Assembly (NCBI RefSeq): GCF_009455635.1
Contig: NZ_QPER01000002.1
Coordinates: 372,001 to 436,000 of the forward strand
Origin: Paraburkholderia agricolaris
GTDB lineage: Bacteria; Pseudomonadota; Gammaproteobacteria; Burkholderiales; Burkholderiaceae
Direction of reading: 5' to 3'
DNA: 64,000 nt
A program made the position numbers and the translations under genes. The notes under the pieces are model-generated. The model did not search any database and was not told where the DNA came from. It was given only the letters and a program-made list of their open reading frames with translations. This document shows positions 42,722 through 51,027 of the stretch, piece after piece (the stretch's first letter is position 1; every line of letters starts with the position of its first letter).

Positions 42722-43510
42722 TCAGAGCGTGCCCCTAGTCGCTCGTCCACCAACTTGTACCGCCCCGTTCAGATAACGGGCCAAGAGCGAACACGGACGT
42801 CCGAGCGCGTCGCCCTGCAACACCGTAATGCTCTGTTCAAGCACTAAGGCAAGTGCGCCGGCCGCCACCCCGGTTGCGGCATCTTCCAGATGCGACTCCA
42901 GGTGATTGAAATTGCGTCCAGCATAGATATCGTCGTGAAGATGACAATATGCATACACGCCCGAAACGCCATGTTTGCGGCTCCAGTGAGCGATGGCTGT
43001 CAGATCGGGGCGCAACGCATCAAGCGCGGATTGCCCCGCCATCTGTACCAGCAGCTTTGCGCTCCCAACCGATGCGAGTCTAGGAACGCCGATCAGAGCC
43101 GTCGGTTCGATGCGAAGTAAGCGGGCTATTTCCGCGAGATCAGCACTCAATGCTGGACACGGTTGCGACTTCACGCCGATGAAAATGCCCCGATCAAGGC
43201 GCTCGACCTCAAGGGTCTGCCGATGCATGCTTGTAACGAACTGAATCCGCCTGTTGTCTGGGTAGCGTTCAAAGAAAACGGCGCTCGCTGCAAGCGTCGC
43301 ATGCAGGCAAAGGGGGCTGCGCGTGTGCGGGTAGTAATAATCGAGCCGCACGCCAGCAGCATCGGTCTCTACAAACACCGTAGCGTTTGCGTCTTGCTGC
43401 TGAGCAAACTTCAGCCGTTCCGATTCAACCAGGTGTGAGTCCTCGACCACGATCGCAGCATTGCCGCTCTCATCATTACGGCCGAAGCAAAGAAAACGAT
43501 GGATGTTCAT
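42722..43510 (-). CDS. PhzF-like isomerase-family protein with altered catalytic Glu
   Basis: A 262-residue protein of the PhzF/diaminopimelate-epimerase-like fold. The family landmarks are GNAAIVVED near the start and HLEDAATGVAAGALALVL near residue 215. In PhzF proteins a conserved Glu (S-E-T motif, about residue 45) is the acid/base; here the stretch reads QQDANATVFVE, with Ala43 at that position. Without the Glu, classical isomerase activity is doubtful. No phenazine genes are nearby. It stands alone between repeat A copies, and function is unknown. Confidence 0.78.
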   Translation of the reverse strand: MNIHRFLCFGRNDESGNAAIVVEDSHLVESERLKFAQQQDANATVFVETDAAGVRLDYYYPHTRSPLCLHATLAASAVFFERYPDNRRIQFVTSMHRQTLEVERLDRGIFIGVKSQPCPALSADLAEIARLLRIEPTALIGVPRLASVGSAKLLVQMAGQSALDALRPDLTAIAHWSRKHGVSGVYAYCHLHDDIYAGRNFNHLESHLEDAATGVAAGALALVLEQSITVLQGDALGRPCSLLARYLNGAVQVGGRATRGTL

Positions 43511-43616
43511 TGTTGTTAGTGCGTGCGACGTTGACTATACACAGAAGGAAATGCGCGCGACGGGTCTAATCGATGATTGTCATCAATTCACATGCTTTTG
43601 TCGAATGGCCCTTGTT

Positions 43617-43628
43617 GGCCGAACTCAG
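43617..43628. repeat. truncated dispersed repeat A
   Basis: GGCCGAACTCAG is preceded by GTCGAATGGCC and GATTGTC, as in full copies, but the right half is missing and the lipocalin-like gene ends a few bases later. Confidence 0.5.
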
Positions 43629-43639
43629 TGCAGGGAAAA

Positions 43640-44065
43640 CTACTCGCGTCTAAAACTGAGAATACCCCTTCCCATTGGATTTCCTGACACTAACGGATTC
43701 GGCATCCAGGCCGTACGGACGTCGAGTGTGTCTCCATCCAGCTTGTAGAATCGTTCCTGCTCAGTGCCGTTCCAGGCTTCGTTCCAGGATGAGTCGATCT
43801 TTGTGATGAACCTATCCCCATCGATCCGATACCGTCCCGTATAAGCCATCACCGTACGGAAAAGTGCCACCAGTTTCTCATCTGTATTCCCTGGCTCCCG
43901 CGCTTGCGCGGTAACTAGCACCATCATTCGCCCACCAGCGTCGAAAATAAGGTACCCGTTGGGATCGGCGCCCCACGGTTGAGTACGCTCCTTTGAATCC
44001 TGAAGCTCGGTATCAAAAGAAACCAACCGCCAGCAACCTTGGAGCTTTGTGTCGCGCTCAGACAT
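43640..44065 (-). CDS. lipocalin-like domain protein
   Basis: A 141-residue protein starting MSERDTKLQGCWRLVSFDTE with GAGAGGGA upstream. The pattern GCWRLVSFDTELQDS, then PNGYLIFDAGGRMMVLVTAQ, AYTGRYRIDGDRFITKID and ILSFRRE is that of bacterial lipocalin-like domains, small beta-barrels that bind hydrophobic ligands. There is no signal peptide, so it is probably cytoplasmic. Upstream in-frame Met at 44206 lacks a ribosome site. Ligand unknown; no linked genes. Confidence 0.8.
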   Translation of the reverse strand: MSERDTKLQGCWRLVSFDTELQDSKERTQPWGADPNGYLIFDAGGRMMVLVTAQAREPGNTDEKLVALFRTVMAYTGRYRIDGDRFITKIDSSWNEAWNGTEQERFYKLDGDTLDVRTAWMPNPLVSGNPMGRGILSFRRE

Positions 44066-44311
44066 ATTCCCTCTCGTAGTAGTTTGACTGAATGTTCCCG
44101 CCTGCCGAATGTTGGGTAAGTTGCCATGCAAATTGCAATAACACCATCTAATTCGCGGGATGCGGTTGCACCATCGTGCACTACGAGGACAACACCGCGT
44201 CTGCATGACGATCTCCTTTCAAGTGAAAGTCGAGCGTCATCACGCACGCCCCCGAATTTCCCTCGCTGAAGTCAATGCCTGTTGCGAGTGGGCGACATTG
44301 GCACCGAATTA

Positions 44312-44340
44312 TTGCGACATTAATTGTCACGAAATATGAT
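44312..44340 (+). promoter_or_regulatory. sigma70-type promoter of the porin gene
   Basis: TTGCGA at 44312-44317 and TATGAT at 44335-44340 are separated by exactly 17 bp. Transcription would start near 44347, giving an untranslated leader of about 80 bases before the porin ATG. The rest of 44066-44311 shows nothing I can support. Confidence 0.65.
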
Positions 44341-44425
44341 CGCCACACGGCGCGTCAGGCTTGCGCCACTCACGTCAGCGCACGCTTACGTGCAGCTTTC
44401 GACATGACAACAATCGGGATACCTC

Positions 44426-45511
44426 ATGAAAAAAACACTTGCGGCAGTCGGTGCAGGTCTACTCGCCCTTTCGGCTCAGTCCACCTTCGCACAAAGCTCG
44501 GTCACTCTGTATGGCCTCGTTGACACAAGCGTGCGTTATCTGACGAACGCGAATTCGAATAACGATTCTCAGGTGTCGATGGGTGAAGGTGTCGAGACAC
44601 CGAGCCGTTTCGGTTTGAAAGGCACTGAAGATCTGGGCGGCGGTACGTCGGCGGTCTTCAAGCTCGAGAACCAGTTCCAGCTCTGGTCCGGCAAACTCGA
44701 CAACAGCAACAACACACTGTTCCAGCGCAATGCGTATGTCGGACTCTCGAACAACCAGTACGGCACGCTGACCTTCGGCCGCCAGCAAACGCCATTTTTT
44801 GACGTGATGGGCAACACGTATGACCCGCTGACCGTCGGCGACTTCTGGCAGGACAGCTGGATCTATAACCCGGTAGGGCGATATCTGTTCACCAACAGTT
44901 CGGCGAAGTACACCGGCCAGTTTGGCGGTCTGCAAGTGGAAGGTATGTACGGCTTCGGCGGCGTGCCGGGTAGCACCGGCCAGAACAGCATGTACGGCTT
45001 TACAGCGTCGTATGCGCTTGGCCCCCTCTCGGCCGACGTGGGCTTCCAGCAGAACGATAACGCCGGCAAGAAATTCAACCTGGTCAACGTCGGCGCAGTC
45101 TACGCAATCACACCGTCGGTCAAGGTCCTGGCGGGCTGGTTGCATTCGCAGGACAACACCGGGCTTGTCGATGGCGACGAGCAGCAAGCCGGCGCACCGG
45201 TGCTGACGCATGTCAGCCCGAACCGTATCGACGACAGTTTCTACGTCGGCTCGACGTGGCAAGCTACGCCGGTGCTGGCGCTTACGCTGGCCGGCTACTA
45301 CGATCATGCACGCAATGCGGCAACGCTCGACGGCACGCTCGGCGCCGGTATCAATTACTCGGGCACGCTGCTCGCAGAGTATTCGTTGTCGAAGCGCACC
45401 GAGGTATACGGAACGGTCGACTTTACCCGTGGCACCGGTGCGTTTCTAGCGGACTACCCGGGCCGCAACAACCAGACCGGTGTTGCAATCGGCCTACGTA
45501 ACATCTTCTGA
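44426..45511 (+). CDS. general outer-membrane porin
   Basis: A 361-residue trimeric-type porin. MKKTLAAVGAGLLALSAQST ends a signal peptide cleaved before QSSVTLYGLVDTSVRYL, the usual first strand of Burkholderia porins. Further marks are SRFGLKGTEDLGGGTSAVFK, then FQRNAYVGLSNNQYGTLTFG and RQQTPFFD (with the PEFG-like constriction loop altered), and the closing TGVAIGLRNIF with C-terminal Phe. It should form 16 strands and let small hydrophilic solutes across the outer membrane. Its own promoter lies at 44312 and two hairpins follow the stop. It is probably a single-gene transcript. Confidence 0.93.
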   Translation: MKKTLAAVGAGLLALSAQSTFAQSSVTLYGLVDTSVRYLTNANSNNDSQVSMGEGVETPSRFGLKGTEDLGGGTSAVFKLENQFQLWSGKLDNSNNTLFQRNAYVGLSNNQYGTLTFGRQQTPFFDVMGNTYDPLTVGDFWQDSWIYNPVGRYLFTNSSAKYTGQFGGLQVEGMYGFGGVPGSTGQNSMYGFTASYALGPLSADVGFQQNDNAGKKFNLVNVGAVYAITPSVKVLAGWLHSQDNTGLVDGDEQQAGAPVLTHVSPNRIDDSFYVGSTWQATPVLALTLAGYYDHARNAATLDGTLGAGINYSGTLLAEYSLSKRTEVYGTVDFTRGTGAFLADYPGRNNQTGVAIGLRNIF

Positions 45512-45518
45512 TCGCACG

Positions 45519-45537
45519 GCCCGGGTTGCCGGGCTTT
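45519..45537 (+). terminator. porin terminator hairpin (first)
   Basis: GCCCGG-GTTG-CCGGGC is a perfect 6-bp stem with a 4-base loop, 8 bases after the porin stop, followed by TTT. It would end or slow transcription, with a stronger hairpin behind it. Confidence 0.6.
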
Positions 45538-45550
45538 CTGCTCAGAATGG

Positions 45551-45585
45551 ACCGCGCGTGTCGTGAGACGCGCGCGGTTTTTTTT
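45551..45585 (+). terminator. porin terminator (second, intrinsic)
   Basis: CCGCGCGT, a short loop and ACGCGCGCGG form a GC-rich stem followed by eight T residues, the classic intrinsic-terminator layout. With the first hairpin it isolates the porin gene from the convergent secreted-protein pair. Confidence 0.8.
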
Positions 45586-45637
45586 GCGTCGACGAAATAC
45601 ACTGATCCACACTATTTTTCAAGCGACGTTGAGCCAA

Positions 45638-46327
45638 CTACGGCCGAACTTCCTGGAACGATTGTTTTTGAGGATCCCACGCAAATGTGGCCCCCACGCA
45701 CGCACCGTTTTCGACCGCCACCCCCGCCACGCTTACCTGCGGAGTAGGTCCGTCTTCTTTTACTTTCACCGTATCGATGCCCCAATCGCACAGCGTTCCA
45801 TGAGCGGGGGCCAGCGCCTGGACAAGATCGCCAGTTTTCTTGTCCCGCACCTCGATCACGCGATTGAGCGTCGCGATCGATGGAATGACGAAGTACCAGC
45901 GATCCGTGGATGCCGCCTGGAGTATGGGAACCGGCTCGGCACCGTAAGTGCTGTAGGCGACGAGGTTCAAATGGATAGGCAGTTTCTGTCCGGTGCGATA
46001 GCTGATCCAGGTGCCCTCGTACGACTTCGGCGGAAAGATATCACTCGGCAGTTCAAGCTGGGCTACCGGCAACCCGCTGGCGTCGAGTTCATCGATGTGG
46101 ATGTTCCCCGAGGTATGGAAGATCGTGGGTTTGAGTCGGATGGGGGTGCGGTGCCGGTCGTAAAAATAGATCCCTGTGGTCACAGTATTGCTGAGCGACA
46201 GGTACAACGTAACGGGCTGCTTTCCAATGGTCCCTTGAAACAGGGAATGGGCTTGAGCGGCTGGCGCGCTGATTCCCAGCAGTGTCACGCCCAACAATGC
46301 CACGATGGCTTTAAGGCGCTTGATCAT
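45638..46327 (-). CDS. secreted protein of unknown function, second of a pair
   Basis: A 229-residue periplasmic or exported protein. The signal peptide MIKRLKAIVALLGVTLLGIS ends at APAAQA before HSLFQGTIGKQPVTLYLSL. The mature chain has beta-rich segments (VTTGIYFYDRHRTPIRLKPT, SYEGTWISYRTGQKLPIHLN) and no catalytic motif that I know. Its start overlaps the stop of the previous gene by 4 bases, so the two are co-translated and probably act together. Both mature proteins open with a similar idea (G-x-I-G-x-Q-x-V-x-L-x-L), suggesting a shared domain. Confidence 0.75.
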   Translation of the reverse strand: MIKRLKAIVALLGVTLLGISAPAAQAHSLFQGTIGKQPVTLYLSLSNTVTTGIYFYDRHRTPIRLKPTIFHTSGNIHIDELDASGLPVAQLELPSDIFPPKSYEGTWISYRTGQKLPIHLNLVAYSTYGAEPVPILQAASTDRWYFVIPSIATLNRVIEVRDKKTGDLVQALAPAHGTLCDWGIDTVKVKEDGPTPQVSVAGVAVENGACVGATFAWDPQKQSFQEVRP

Positions 46328-47250
46328 CGGTTCATGGGTCCCTTGGTGCTGCCGGTAAATACCAGTGTTCCGGGCGAGGTGAACCGGTAGTGGTTCCAGG
46401 TCGCCAGGCTATTGCGATAGTCGACGCCCGACTCCGCCCTGACGTCGATCCGACCACGGGGCAAGAACCAGAGTGTTCCGTCCTCTGCCAGCTGATCGAG
46501 TGGGGGGAAGTCGCGAAACCCGCCGTCCAGGAACAGGAAGTAGCTCTGGCTGCCGGTGGAGCGATTGCCGCTGCTATCGACCGCGAGCCGCGACACACGG
46601 AAGTCCGTACGCCCATCTCCGTTGTAATCGCCGAACTGCAGCGTGTCGGTGTAGTTGAAGTCCAGTTGCAGGTGATCCAGGGTCTGGACCTTGTGGCCAC
46701 TGGCGCGATCGTAGACATCGATGCGATCCACCAGGCCGCCGTATTCACCACGGGCCTTGTGTGCGTGTACCCGGAACAGATAGCGGCCACTTTTCCCGGT
46801 CTGCAGCAGGTCGCCGTCGTAGGCCACGGAGGCGCCGGACTCTCCGAACAAGGCCGTCTGCCTGAGTTGGAACGCGGTGCGGATCCGGCTTCCCAGATCC
46901 ACCCAGTCGCCGGCCAGTTTATGGTCCGTCCAGCGGAAGGCATGCAGCACCAAGGTTGCGAAGGACTGCCCCTTCGCATTTTTTACGTTAATAGAGAGAT
47001 CGGGTGTCGCCTGCGGGCCGTCCACCAGCGGCGTCTCCTCCAGGGTCAACAGCAGGCCGCCGTTCTGCTCAAATACGTAGCCGCTCAGGCTGGGACCATG
47101 ACTGTCGAGACGCAGGATCAGTTGTACGGCCTGACCGCCAATGCTGCCTTCCTGCACCTGGGTGTCTACCGCCTGGGCGGATGCGAGGGAGGTGAGCCAT
47201 GGAGCAATGCACAGCGTCAGTCCGGTTGCCCATCTGGAAAATTTCGTCAT
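46324..47250 (-). CDS. secreted FG-GAP/EF-like protein, first of a pair
   Basis: A 308-residue exported protein. MTKFSRWATGLTLCIAPWLT ends a signal peptide near SLASAQA. The mature part begins with QEGSIGGQAVQLILRLDSHG, close in wording to its partner gene. Near residue 215 a calcium-type loop, FGDYNGDGRTDFRV, resembles the Asp-rich loops of FG-GAP repeats. The rest is beta-rich (GSQSYFLFLDGGFRDFPPLD). The ATG at 47250 is preferred to an upstream TTG. Together with the overlapping partner it may form a periplasmic or surface complex. No known function. Confidence 0.72.
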   Translation of the reverse strand: MTKFSRWATGLTLCIAPWLTSLASAQAVDTQVQEGSIGGQAVQLILRLDSHGPSLSGYVFEQNGGLLLTLEETPLVDGPQATPDLSINVKNAKGQSFATLVLHAFRWTDHKLAGDWVDLGSRIRTAFQLRQTALFGESGASVAYDGDLLQTGKSGRYLFRVHAHKARGEYGGLVDRIDVYDRASGHKVQTLDHLQLDFNYTDTLQFGDYNGDGRTDFRVSRLAVDSSGNRSTGSQSYFLFLDGGFRDFPPLDQLAEDGTLWFLPRGRIDVRAESGVDYRNSLATWNHYRFTSPGTLVFTGSTKGPMNR

Positions 47251-47664
47251 CGGTACGGGAGCATTCAAAAATCATTCTGGTTTGAGGACGTTGCCAAGGC
47301 AACATGACTCAAACAAATCGGTTTCTTGGAAAGGCCATAAACAGCAGTGAGTTGAAATGCGGTTTCCACATCGCTATATGCAGTTGGATAATGCATGACA
47401 GGACGCACGCAGCGGGACAGATTGTCTGCGATCCAGAAACGGATGTCGATCATCCGTTTCTGGCGGCCCACTACCTCATGCAGGATGCATGCGCAGCCCG
47501 AACCCGCAAGATCGCAAGATCGCAAGATCACGATTGGCAGTACGGGACTCACAGACAACCGCCCTTTCGCGAAGCGGTCGTTCAATTGACGCGTGATCCT
47601 GTTTGAAAGCCGACATCCAGGTCCCTTCGGCCGCGCGTGTCTGCGCCGCGGGGGAAGCCTATAT
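47251..47664. other. intergenic stretch, no gene seen
   Basis: Nothing beyond the promoter of the secreted pair can be supported. GATCGCAAGATCGCAAGATC near 47510 is a short tandem duplication. Confidence 0.4.
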
Positions 47665-48675
47665 TCATGCTGAGGGCTCAACGAGACCGGGCGCTTCGGT
47701 GCGTTGAACCAGAATTCGTACAGTGCGTACGAGGTCACTGTTTATCGTCGGAATCAGTGACGTAGGAATGTCATAGGGGCCAGCGGTCCGGAAATCAGCC
47801 GCATGCATAATGTGCCGCAAGCCTATGTTGAACTGGACAAAGGCCTCAATGCGCGAGTCGGCCTGCATCGCCTGCTTCATTGCTTCGTCATCCAGCCCAT
47901 GAGGCGAATGGAGCGTAAAGGTCGGGGCGTCAAACGGCGGAAGTGCCCGGAACCCTGCGTGAACGAGCCAGTCATACTGCGCTCGGTCTACTTTGCAGAT
48001 GAGCGGAGCGCCGTAAAGAGTCACACCGCTTCTGGCCAGATGGTCAATCCACCAATCATTCTGCCAACGCTCGTAGCCAAGCAATGCACCTTCGAGGCGC
48101 TCCAGATTTTCAAAGCCGTCGCCCTGCCTGTTGATATGTTGTCGTATAAACTCAAGGGCGGGGATACGCCACTCTTCACCTTTTAGCGTATAGAAGATTT
48201 GCCCGATCTGATGTCCCGGGCGGCTCGGACGACCAGCGACATCAATAATTTCTTCCTGCGAATGTAAGAGACCCTGGGCAACGTACGTGTCAAATTGAGC
48301 CTTCAGGCGGACTGAGGTTGGTCTGCCACTGTGAAAGTCGATAAAGCCGAAAGGCTTACGCCTTTGGACCATCAACGCTAACTCATAGCCCGTGTGAACC
48401 AGGTAAGGGAAATGAATTCCGTTATCGACGTATTGAAAGAGAAATGCTTCACGCGGGCCGTGCTCAAAGTTGATTTCGAAGGCAACGCAAACGGCCTCGA
48501 CTTGGGCTGGAGTCAGCAGGTAGAAATTTTCGGGGCCGAGATGTTCCGAGGGATCTAGCTCGAGGAGTCGGCGCAGCGTGTCAAAGTCGTCGGTTTCGAA
48601 ACGGACTTCAAGCCAGGGGCAGAGTAAGTCAGGATCAATGGCAGACAGAATGAAACAGGCAGCCGGGTGGCGCAT
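47665..48675 (-). CDS. hypothetical cytoplasmic protein
   Basis: A 336-residue soluble protein starting MRHPAACFILSAIDPDLLCP. It has clear folded-protein character: DPSEHLGPENFYLLTPAQVE, then ALMVQRRKPFGFIDFHSGRP, SRPGHQIGQIFYTLKGEEWR and YERWQNDWWIDHLARSGVTL. There is no signal peptide or membrane segment, and no family or catalytic motif is recognised. It is a single gene between a secreted-protein pair and repeat B. Function unknown. Confidence 0.7.
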   Translation of the reverse strand: MRHPAACFILSAIDPDLLCPWLEVRFETDDFDTLRRLLELDPSEHLGPENFYLLTPAQVEAVCVAFEINFEHGPREAFLFQYVDNGIHFPYLVHTGYELALMVQRRKPFGFIDFHSGRPTSVRLKAQFDTYVAQGLLHSQEEIIDVAGRPSRPGHQIGQIFYTLKGEEWRIPALEFIRQHINRQGDGFENLERLEGALLGYERWQNDWWIDHLARSGVTLYGAPLICKVDRAQYDWLVHAGFRALPPFDAPTFTLHSPHGLDDEAMKQAMQADSRIEAFVQFNIGLRHIMHAADFRTAGPYDIPTSLIPTINSDLVRTVRILVQRTEAPGLVEPSA

Positions 48676-48781
48676 AGATAAGTCTCCAATGTTGTCGCTC
48701 TAGTCTGTCGAGATAATGGCTGGCTTAACACGCGCGTTGATTGTCAAGGATTTAAGTAGCGTCGTCGAGTGGCTGCTTGTG

Positions 48782-48894
48782 GCCGGTCACTGCCTGGCGG
48801 CGATCGGCGGCACTCGTCCCGAAGCAGCCGGTTGAAGTCACGGGTGCCGGATGTTCGAACGGGGCGCGGTGCAGGCGAATACCCGCAACCGATG
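48782..48894. repeat. 113-bp dispersed repeat B, copy 2
   Basis: This is the gapless partner of 24066-24178 in the same orientation, about 85 percent identical. Shared blocks include GGCGATCGGCGGCA, CCGAAGCAGCCGG, TGAAGTCAC and GCGAATACCCGCA. The equal length and lack of gaps imply that the element has defined boundaries. Confidence 0.75.
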
Positions 48895-49441
48895 GACTGG
48901 CTTCTGTCATCTCCTTGCGCACGCGGCACTTAGCCTTGAGCGGCATGTGTCGATGGATGCAATCGTGCAGTGCCGAACTCGGTCTTCTCGCCGTGCCACC
49001 GGACGCAAGCCGCGACAGCGCCGACAAAATCCGAACCTGGTCGACCAGGCAGTCGAGGAACGCCCTGATTCTTCCCGGGATATGTCCACCTTGTTCAGGA
49101 TAGACAGCACAAAAGCCCGTTTGAGTCCGGATAGTTCAAACACCTTTGGGCCTGAACGGTGGTTTCCAGTCGACCCGCCTACCTTTGTTCCACGCATCAG
49201 GGGCTTGTTCGGTATTCGTGGCACACTCCTACAAGAAGGATGGGGGAGACCATGCTCCGGCGAAGGTTCACAATCGTTCCGATTGCTGCCACTGGAGCAT
49301 TCCCAGCCGGCGTGGCTCGATGGCGGGTCCATACCGGAACTTGCCGGATCGGTAACGGGGCTTCCCGGCCGATGCCGTTGCAGGTGGCTTTCGTTAGAAT
49401 CTGTTTCCGATTCATTAATTCGTCCATTACCGGAGGCGAAC
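48895..49441. other. long leader region of the aminotransferase gene, no gene seen
   Basis: The frame of the aminotransferase stays open upstream to 48851, but the extra residues have no protein character and include repeat B, so they are not coding. GGAGG at the end of this stretch is the ribosome site for the GTG at 49442. No strong promoter hexamers with proper spacing were found. Confidence 0.45.
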
Positions 49442-50569
49442 GTGCCAGGCTTACTTCCCGATGTCGACCGCGAGGGACTCCTCGAGTATTCGGTCGTGTA
49501 CACCGACCGATCAATCAATCATATGTCGCAGCTTTTTCAAGGAGTCGTGCGCGATATTTCCGGCGCCCTGAAAAAGGTCTACAACGCGAAGTCGGCGGTT
49601 ATCGTCCCGGGCAGCGGGACATTCGGCATGGAAGCCGTCGCCCGGCAGTTTGCGACGGGCAAGAAGTGTCTGGTCATCCGCAATGGCTGGTTCAGTTTCC
49701 GCTGGTCGCAGATTTTCGACATGGGCAGCATTCCATCTGAATCGATCGTGTTGAAGGCGCGTCCGGTCGAACAAGGAAGGCAGGCCGCATATGCACCGCC
49801 GCCGATCGAAGAAGTGGTCGCCGCGATCAAGGAGAACAAGCCGGATCTGGTCTTTGCACCGCATGTCGAAACGGCCTCCGGGATGATGCTGCCTGATGCC
49901 TATTTGCGTGCCGTGTCCGACGCTGTTCACGCCGTCGGCGGCATGTTTGTACTGGATTGCATCGCTTCCGGCACGGTCTGGGTCGATATGCAGACTAGTG
50001 GTGTCGATGTCCTGATCAGCGCACCGCAAAAAGGGTGGAGCGCGTCACCGTGCTGCGCACTCGTCATGCTCAGCCCTCTTGCCCGCGAAAGAATCGACGC
50101 GACAACCAGCACCAGTTTCGCTTGCGATCTTCGCAAATGGCTGCAGATCATGGAGGCCTACGAGAACGGCGGGTTCGCGTACCACGCCACGATGCCCACG
50201 GACAGTCTCGCGACGCTGCGCGACGTCATTAAGGAAACCGAGGCATATGGCTTCGACAAAGTGAAAGCGGAGCAGCTTGAACTCGGCACGCGCGTTCGCT
50301 CACTCTTGACGGCCAAAGGTTTCCGAAGCGTGGCGGCGGAAGGTTTTCAGGCTCCAGGCGTGGTGGTCAGCTACACGGACGATGACGGCATACGATCCGG
50401 CAAGAAATTCGCCGATGCCGGTTTGCAGATCGCGCCCGGCGTTCCCCTTCAATGCGACGAGCCTGAAGACTTCAAGACTTTCCGCATCGGACTATTTGGC
50501 CTCGACAAACTGCATGATGTCGAAGGCGCGGTCGCCAGGCTCACCAAGGCATTGGACAGTATTCTTTAG
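49442..50569 (+). CDS. class V PLP aminotransferase (alanine-glyoxylate aminotransferase-like)
   Basis: A 375-residue fold-type I PLP enzyme. The GTG start has GGAGG 5 bases upstream and begins PGLLPDVDREGLLEYSVVYT. The PLP region shows VPGSGTFGMEAVARQFATGK, FVLDCIASGTVWVDMQTSGV (the Asp that contacts the pyridine N) and ISAPQKGWSASPCC with the Schiff-base Lys in QKGW. Members move an amino group from Ala, Ser or phosphoserine-type donors to glyoxylate or similar acceptors. It stands alone, with an AraC remnant behind it, so its pathway cannot be deduced. Confidence 0.9.
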   Translation: MPGLLPDVDREGLLEYSVVYTDRSINHMSQLFQGVVRDISGALKKVYNAKSAVIVPGSGTFGMEAVARQFATGKKCLVIRNGWFSFRWSQIFDMGSIPSESIVLKARPVEQGRQAAYAPPPIEEVVAAIKENKPDLVFAPHVETASGMMLPDAYLRAVSDAVHAVGGMFVLDCIASGTVWVDMQTSGVDVLISAPQKGWSASPCCALVMLSPLARERIDATTSTSFACDLRKWLQIMEAYENGGFAYHATMPTDSLATLRDVIKETEAYGFDKVKAEQLELGTRVRSLLTAKGFRSVAAEGFQAPGVVVSYTDDDGIRSGKKFADAGLQIAPGVPLQCDEPEDFKTFRIGLFGLDKLHDVEGAVARLTKALDSIL

Positions 50570-50639
50570 CGCCTTTTTCCGGCGCATGTGCGCATGGCTC
50601 GCCCTCGCAAGCGCATCGACCGGAGGGCCCCGGAACCTG

Positions 50640-50779
50640 TGGGAATAGCTATGCGCACGCTTCGGTCTTTGCCGCCATTCGACAAACGACAACCCCGTGT
50701 CGTGCCGAAAAACGCGGGACAGCGTGCGACGGCTGGCGCACAGTACGCCCACGACGTCCGCCACCTGGTATTTCCGCAA
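50640..50779 (-). pseudogene. AraC-family regulator fragment
   Basis: The minus strand reads KYQVADVVGVLCASRRTLSR followed by VFRHDTGLSFVEWRQRPKRA, the C-terminal double helix-turn-helix of AraC regulators. Just upstream, across a stop codon, QLRQRLTVGEAMF may continue the same relic. The rest of the regulator is gone. It is a decayed copy lying between the aminotransferase and the efflux leader. Confidence 0.6.
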
Positions 50780-50892
50780 TCAGAACATTGCTTCGCCTAC
50801 GGTAAGCCGTTGCCGAAGTTGACAGTGTGACGTCGAGTGAAGGATGAGCGCGATGCGCCGGACCCCTATGCTTTGACAGGCAATCTCGGCAG

Positions 50893-50922
50893 TTGACATC
50901 GCCGAAGCATACCGCCTAACAT
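50893..50922 (+). promoter_or_regulatory. promoter of the efflux leader transcript
   Basis: A perfect TTGACA at 50893-50898, an 18-bp spacer and TAACAT at 50917-50922. Transcription would start near 50929, about 23 bases before the leader peptide ATG. Confidence 0.7.
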
Positions 50923-50951
50923 CGCTCAGGATCACCAGGAGAAAATTCAGC

Positions 50952-51002
50952 ATGAATGCCACGTTTATCATCGTACTAGGAAGTCGGCGCATGGTCCGGT
51001 AA
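50952..51002 (+). CDS. 16-residue leader peptide MNATFIIVLGSRRMVR
   Basis: A complete short frame: AGGAG at 50937-50941, ATG at 50952, 16 codons, TAA at 51000. The hydrophobic stretch FIIVLG recalls the IFVI-type stalling peptides that sense macrolides. The coding region overlaps the 5' arm of a hairpin (50986-50994), and a strong intrinsic terminator follows 23 bases after the stop. The next gene is a Bcr/CflA efflux pump. Together this is the layout of translation-coupled attenuation: ribosomes held up early in the peptide would leave the antiterminator free to form. Peptide expression and antibiotic link are inference. Confidence 0.7.
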   Translation: MNATFIIVLGSRRMVR

Positions 51003-51027
51003 CGGCACCTGGCCGTCCCCATGCGCC
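50986..51027 (+). promoter_or_regulatory. candidate antiterminator stem
   Basis: GGCGCATGG (50986-50994) pairs perfectly with CCATGCGCC (51019-51027), enclosing a second perfect hairpin ACGGC-ACCTG-GCCGT (51002-51016). Its 3' arm shares bases 51025-51027 with the terminator stem, so the two structures compete. Confidence 0.62.

Noticed and set aside
48851-49441. In-frame N-terminal extension of the aminotransferase
   Set aside because: The extra 197 codons include repeat B and have no protein character; the GTG at 49442 has a strong ribosome site and matches the family start.
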